Made by a program: the position numbers and the translations under genes. 64,000 bases of DNA from Aspergillus flavus (Eukaryota > Ascomycota > Eurotiomycetes > Eurotiales > Aspergillaceae): positions 5,084,001 to 5,148,000 of the forward strand of contig NC_092406.1 of NCBI RefSeq assembly GCF_009017415.1, written 5' to 3'. Below are positions 59,767 to 64,000 of this stretch, in pieces. Position 1 is the stretch's first letter; each line of letters opens with the position of its first letter. The notes under the pieces are model-generated. The model saw nothing but the letters and a program-made list of their open reading frames with translations. It was not told where the DNA came from and did no database searches.

Positions 59767-61518
59767 TCATGACACCTCCGTTTCAGCAACAGCTGCCTCT
59801 TCTTGATAAACCTCGTACTTGTACTGACTCCCCGGATGATCGGCGCGCAACTCTCGCTGGCCTTTGCCATACACTTTCTCGCGCGCCGTCAGCCCGTCAG
59901 CCTCCGCCGATGCAGGATACAATCCCCGCCGCCGCAGCTCTGGGATCAACAAGTCCACCACCTCCTCAAACGTCCCCGGCGTGGTCACATACCCCAGATT
60001 GAATCCGTCCAGATCTGCCTCCCGAATCCACCGCTCCATCTCGTCCGCCACCCGCTGCGGACTCCCAATACCTACCGGTCCCAAGCCCCCAATCGCCGCC
60101 TTCTGAGCCACCACCCGCGGCGTCCACTGGGGAACATCCTCACTGGTCGTGGTAAAGGCGTCCAGCATACTGGTCACCTTATGCGCCTCCAACGAGTCCG
60201 CCGCCGTGATATCCTGATCCAGCGGAATCCGTGAAATATCGATCCCCGTCCACCCACTAAACAGCACCAATCCGCCCACCACGGATGCATACTTCTGCAG
60301 CTCCTCATACTTCGCCTGCGCCTCGTCATCCGTGCGCCCGATGATCGGCGTAAATGTCGCGAAGAACTTAATCGACCGCGGATCCCGCCCTTGCTCCGCC
60401 GCCAACTTCCGGATATTCTCGATCTTCGGCCGCAGCACCGCCGGCGAATGACTCGACACGAAGATCGCCTCGGCATGCGTCGCCGCGAACGCTGACCCCG
60501 CTGCCGATGTCCCGGCCTGGAAGAGAAAAGGCGTGCGTTGCGGCGACGGATCGACGATGTGGCGTGTGTTCAGGGAGAAATACTTTCCCTTGTGGTTGAT
60601 CTGACGGACCTTGGCCGGGTCAACGTAGGTATCTGTTTCGGGATCGGGGGATAGAGCATCGGAGGCCCAGGATCCTTCCCAGAGTCTGGCTTCTTAGCTT
60701 TCTTTTTTTTTTTTTTTCTTTCTTCTCCTCCTCTGATCCCTTATCCTCATACTAAACCCAAACAAGACCGGAAGAAAAACCTACTTATAGACAACCCTCA
60801 GATATTCATCCGCCTGCCGATACCGCTCATCGTGCTCAATCGGCGTATCCAATCCAATCGCCTTAAATGCCGCCTTCTTCCACGACGTGACGATATTCCA
60901 CCCAATACGCCCATTCGTCAAATGATCCAGCGTCGAGAACCGCTTCGCCAGTAAGAAAGGCGGCTCAAACGACGTCGACGCCGTGATCCCGAAGGCCAGA
61001 TTCTTCGTCACGGCTGCCATGGCCGAGATAGGCTGTTACCATAACAGTCAGCATCTGTACTGTCTACCCCAACCTACCCATAAACCCATAATACCAGACA
61101 GATAAGATAGAGAGAAAAGGAAGGACATACAATAGTAGGATCCGTAACCGGCCACTGCGCCGCGCGCCGAATACATTCGTCTAAGCTGCCTTCGTAGGTA
61201 TCGTATCCGCCATAGGTATCGGCGAGGAAGAGGGCGTTGATGCCGCCGCGCTCGAGTAACTTGGCCAGTTCGATCCAGTAGGTGAGGGAGCGTTTTGTGG
61301 CGGATTTGTCGGCGGGATTCTTCTTTCTTCAGTATCTTCTATAAACCCATCTGGCCGTGGAATTGGATGAGAATAGAGGAATAATGCAAGATACGTACCT
61401 TCCATTGTCCCGGGGATAAATGTCCTACAGTAGACATGTCGAATGCATTCAAGAGAATATGTTTCTTGGGTGTGCCATTGGCATCGCTGGGGTCTGGTTG
61501 GGTGCTGATGTCGCCCAT
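59767..61518 (-). CDS. Luciferase-like flavin monooxygenase (NtaA/SnaA/DszA family)
   Basis: Four exons, 61518-61399, 61319-61131, 61032-60785 and 60685-59767, 491 residues. Donors are GTACGT, GTATGT and GTAGGT. The family uses reduced FMN and O2 supplied by a separate reductase. Signatures: ILLNAFDMSTVGHLSPGQWK at the start, ELAKLLERGGINALFLADT, GITASTSFEPPFLLAKRFST, LDHLTNGRIGWNIVTSWKKA with NIVTS, ADEYLRVVYKLWEGSW and FLFQAGTSAAG. These match the nitrilotriacetate/dibenzothiophene-sulfone-type enzymes that cleave C-N or C-S bonds. The C-terminal part has AIGGLGPVGIGSPQRVADEM. The length is usual (about 450-490). The first ATG has no in-frame ATG before it. No partner reductase gene lies in this window. 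Substrate unknown. Confidence 0.9.
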
Positions 61519-62328
61519 TTTGAGTATCTCTTGTGTGTAAGTTAGGTGATATTGGAATTTGACACCTTAGATATATGTATATTATCCATTCATCTATCTA
61601 CATAAATACCCATCTATATATCTACTTAAGAGAAGAATGAAAATGAAAAATTCATTAACCCCGCACTCTCGCCATCAGCAAGCGTCATCGCGTAACCGGT
61701 AATAAGTAGCCGATGCTGTCGGTAGAAGTCTTTGATTATGCAGGGGTGCGATTCGTCATTGGGTCCGCTTGATGCGTGATATTCTATTCTTTTATTTACA
61801 TGTTATTTGTTGAGATAGGAGGTATGGTGGGTGCAGAGGGTTGGATGGACATGTTGGTTGGGGAGTAGTGCGGAGATATATTGTTAGATAGGATTTCATC
61901 ATTGTAAGGCAGATTGCGTGATAGATAGTTTTGGTTTGATGGTGTGGGAGTAGTCAATTAAATAGAAGCTTGCTCAATGGGGATTAAAAAATGTTTCTAT
62001 TGGGATTGACTATTTTAATGTGTAAAATATGGAATGTCGTTACTTTCTTGCTGTTGAAATCAATGTCATAGGTGGTGATTACTAGGAATATCAAGCAATA
62101 ATTCAATGACCATTTTGAACCCGCCACAAATAACAACTCAACTCACCGGTGCTGATTTCTGCCATAGTCTCAAAGATACTAAGCCATGATTTAACGTCCA
62201 TTGACGCCAATATCGCAAATCCACTACCACGAGAGAATCTACCCCGTATGCATGAATAGGCTTTTGCATCTCAGTCTTCTTCGGGCATACGCAATGTCTA
62301 GCTAGCTTCTTCTAGAGAGTCACCTCTA
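61519..62328. other. Intergenic upstream region
   Basis: About 0.8 kb, AT-rich, with ATAGATAT-like repeats close to the luciferase-like gene. No gene seen. Confidence 0.6.
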
Positions 62329-63010
62329 TCAAAGTCTTCGCAGAAGCTTCGGCCTCTGGAGGGCCACAAAGACATCTTCTACCTGGCTTGCTGGGAGAAT
62401 ATGAGCGGGGGTTGGAGTTAAGATCTCATTCTTGCTCACCATGTCTCGGATACCAGACAAAATTTTCTCAAGTGTCACAGGGGGATGTTCTAGCAATTTA
62501 AGATAAGCGGTTCTACGAGCGAAAATGGTAATTCGAAGACCTTGCAATGTCTAGTGGTTATTAACAGAGATATCGATAAGTCGCCTAATGGCTTTAGGCA
62601 GGCCAGTAATTGCCGGGGATTCTCCCCTAAGACGCTATTGAGGACTACATCCACGGCTGCTTTAAGTGTCTTCAGTTATGAGATAGCTCAACTCTATCTC
62701 CTATATACACTCGCTCTGGGATGGCAAGGTTCAACACAATATGATCTCTCTTCTCTGAAGTACGGACACTTGTATAAATCTTAGCGCCTAGATTTATCGC
62801 TATTTCAATAGCTGCTTGTCTGACACTCTTTTCCTACCTACGGAATACAACCCGGTTTGTTAAGTATTGATCGAGGCAGTGGACAGGAAGTCTACCGGCA
62901 TCATGGACTGGACTGCAATTGAGCAGGTTTCCGTGATTGTTTGTACCTATCTGCCTATATATAGCCCACTTTTCTCAAACCCCAGTCACCTTATCCCTGG
63001 TCTAAAGACT
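62329..63010 (-). pseudogene. Polyketide synthase enoyl-reductase domain relic
   Basis: Minus-strand text shows the ER/medium-chain dehydrogenase core: VRQAAIEIAINLGAKIYTSV where GxxGQAAIQIA is normal, then TSEKRDHI, then AVDVVLNSVLGENPRQLLAC, the hallmark VDVVLNSLxGE, and at the end ILPASQVEDVFVALQ, the last ER helix. Further upstream on that strand, near 62960-63010, a stretch reading like TNNHGNLLN fits the earlier ER segment. Stops interrupt it after VELSHN and near NNH, and at least one frameshift lies inside. No KS, AT or ACP domain occurs nearby in this window. It is a fragment of a highly reducing PKS or a stand-alone ER, too broken to work. Confidence 0.72.
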
Positions 63011-63565
63011 GGTACTTTTCACTTCGATCAACCTCCAAGGATATCCCGAGAGCCATCGGACAGCAAGACCAAGAACTTAACATCCCATAGCGGCGATAGT
63101 GTAAAATCCTCCAGCGTCTGCTCTCAGGTGGAAATGGGGCTGTGCAAGAGACGGCGCAGCCGCATAGGCTAAGCAGCAGGCGTTCTTGAGAACTAATCTG
63201 ACAGGCATCTCCCGCATCGCCTTAGGGTCCCCACTCTAGGCATGACTCGCCAATACTACCTAAGTAGCTGCACGAGGTTGTATCGGGTGCCTTGATGTTG
63301 GGGGCCTTTTTTCCAATGCTAGTTTTCTTTGTCTGCAATTATTGTCTAGGTGCTTTTGCGCACAGGCACACCGAAATAACTCGATCATTCCTTAATCCAC
63401 TTAGTACCAGGGGCGACTAAATGAACGCAAGTGCGGAGTAGAGACTCCCAAGGCTCCATCATTCTAGTAGATAGAAGCTATTATCTTATATACGCAAGTA
63501 TGTAGCCACCGAGCTCCCAAAACTATTACTATTTGCATCTCCTGGTCCCTTTATTCTGAGTGATC
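63011..63565. other. Intergenic between relics
   Basis: About 0.5 kb. The plus-strand frame 62867-63172 covers part of it but looks like a shadow of the decayed polyketide synthase strand. No other signal. Confidence 0.5.
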
Positions 63566-64000
63566 ATGCCATCGGTCCATTCAACTCTGTACACCGCATA
63601 TACCTTGCTCACTCTCCCGGCACGTTTGGTGACCTGGTGGCTGTATTATATCCCCAAGTCCAACCGTCCTAATTCTGCATGGTCATGGAAGACAGCCGTC
63701 ACCTTACAAGTTGTGATCTTATTGATTCGATATCGAACGGCGATCAGGTACCGCACTCCCAAAGTATTGGAGCCAGGCCCAGATGGAGATCGATTTATTG
63801 TGCTCCATCCCAACCTGAAAACAGAATCCGCGGTCTATTAAGGAACACTTACCTCCGTCACAGCAGTCCAGCCCACACCAGTTGGCGCAGTCTGGTACCC
63901 AACAGCCCCAGCCCAGCCCCCACGAAAGCTCATCATCCATTTCCACCCAAGCGCCTATGTACTCTTCGGCCCTTGACCCGGAGATGGATGTGGCTGGGGA
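63566..64000 (+). pseudogene. Alpha/beta hydrolase 5' part with two in-frame stops (runs off window)
   Basis: The ATG at 63566 opens a 92-codon frame with a hydrophobic start (LYTAYTLLTLPARLVTWWLY), like the membrane-anchored N-terminus of fungal metabolite esterases. It continues with WSWKTAVTLQVVILLIRYRT and LEPGPDGDRFIVLHP. After TAA at 63839-63841 the same frame continues as VGAVWYPTAPAQPPRKLIIH and FHPSAYVLFG. That is the oxyanion-hole region of alpha/beta hydrolases, where HxGG normally lies. A second stop, TGA, follows at 63974-63976, where CGA is a likely ancestor. Two stops in an otherwise intact frame indicate a pseudogene. The rest lies outside the window. Confidence 0.65.

Noticed and set aside
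1..64000. CRISPR arrays, bacterial insertion sequences, attachment sites
   Set aside because: No regularly spaced repeats with unique spacers, and the intron-rich genes show a eukaryotic nuclear genome.

Overview
The window looks like a chromosomal segment of a filamentous ascomycete, most likely an Aspergillus or a close Eurotiales relative. Genes lie singly on both strands. Most are split by short introns of about 45-120 bases with GT..AG ends. The families are typical of moulds: Zn2Cys6, bZIP/DUF3425 and C2H2 regulators, MFS permeases, flavin monooxygenases, SDR, RGS, PTH11-like and HET-like proteins. Nothing bacterial (operons, ribosome sites, CRISPR) is visible. Exon joins were worked out by hand; for every spliced gene called complete, the exon lengths sum to a multiple of three.

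Layout. 1-8.5 kb: an unrecognised five-exon minus-strand gene (about 1.5-2.6 kb), a broken HET-associated gene (2.7-5.6 kb) and a cytochrome P450 fossil (6.9-7.3 kb). 8.5-16.6 kb: an RGS-domain protein, a three-exon gene of unknown family (paralogue at 31.4 kb), a Zn2Cys6 regulator and a DUF3990/ADP-ribosyltransferase-fold-like protein with a stop near its 5' end. 16.8-17.4 kb: a RidA-like pseudogene. 19.3-21.9 kb: a bZIP/DUF3425 regulator and a short-chain dehydrogenase, divergent around a promoter with five similar 16-base elements. 22.8-25.1 kb: a Zn2Cys6 regulator, followed by two small genes. 27.4-31.2 kb: an FAD aromatic-ring-type monooxygenase divergent from a Dal5-type anion permease. 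31.4-35.7 kb: the second unknown-family paralogue and a five-exon Zn2Cys6 regulator. 35.7-45.0 kb: gene-poor, except for a copia-retropepsin-derived gene at 39.8 kb. 45.0-48.7 kb: a sugar transporter and a PTH11/rhodopsin-like membrane protein, tail to tail. 50.0-53.8 kb: a Baeyer-Villiger/FMO-like flavoprotein and a C2H2 regulator. 53.8-59.8 kb: long, microsatellite-rich non-coding DNA. 59.8-61.5 kb: a luciferase-like flavin monooxygenase. 62.3-64.0 kb: remnants of a polyketide synthase enoyl-reductase domain and of an alpha/beta hydrolase.

Function. The recognisable enzymes suit peripheral catabolism or secondary metabolism: aromatic hydroxylation with uptake at 27-31 kb, reductive steps at 19-22 kb, and an old polyketide locus at the right edge. 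At least five loci are decayed. Several of their stops fit C-to-T or G-to-A change, as expected of repeat-induced or spontaneous cytosine deamination, so the segment behaves like an accessory region under turnover. No complete biosynthetic cluster with a backbone enzyme is present.
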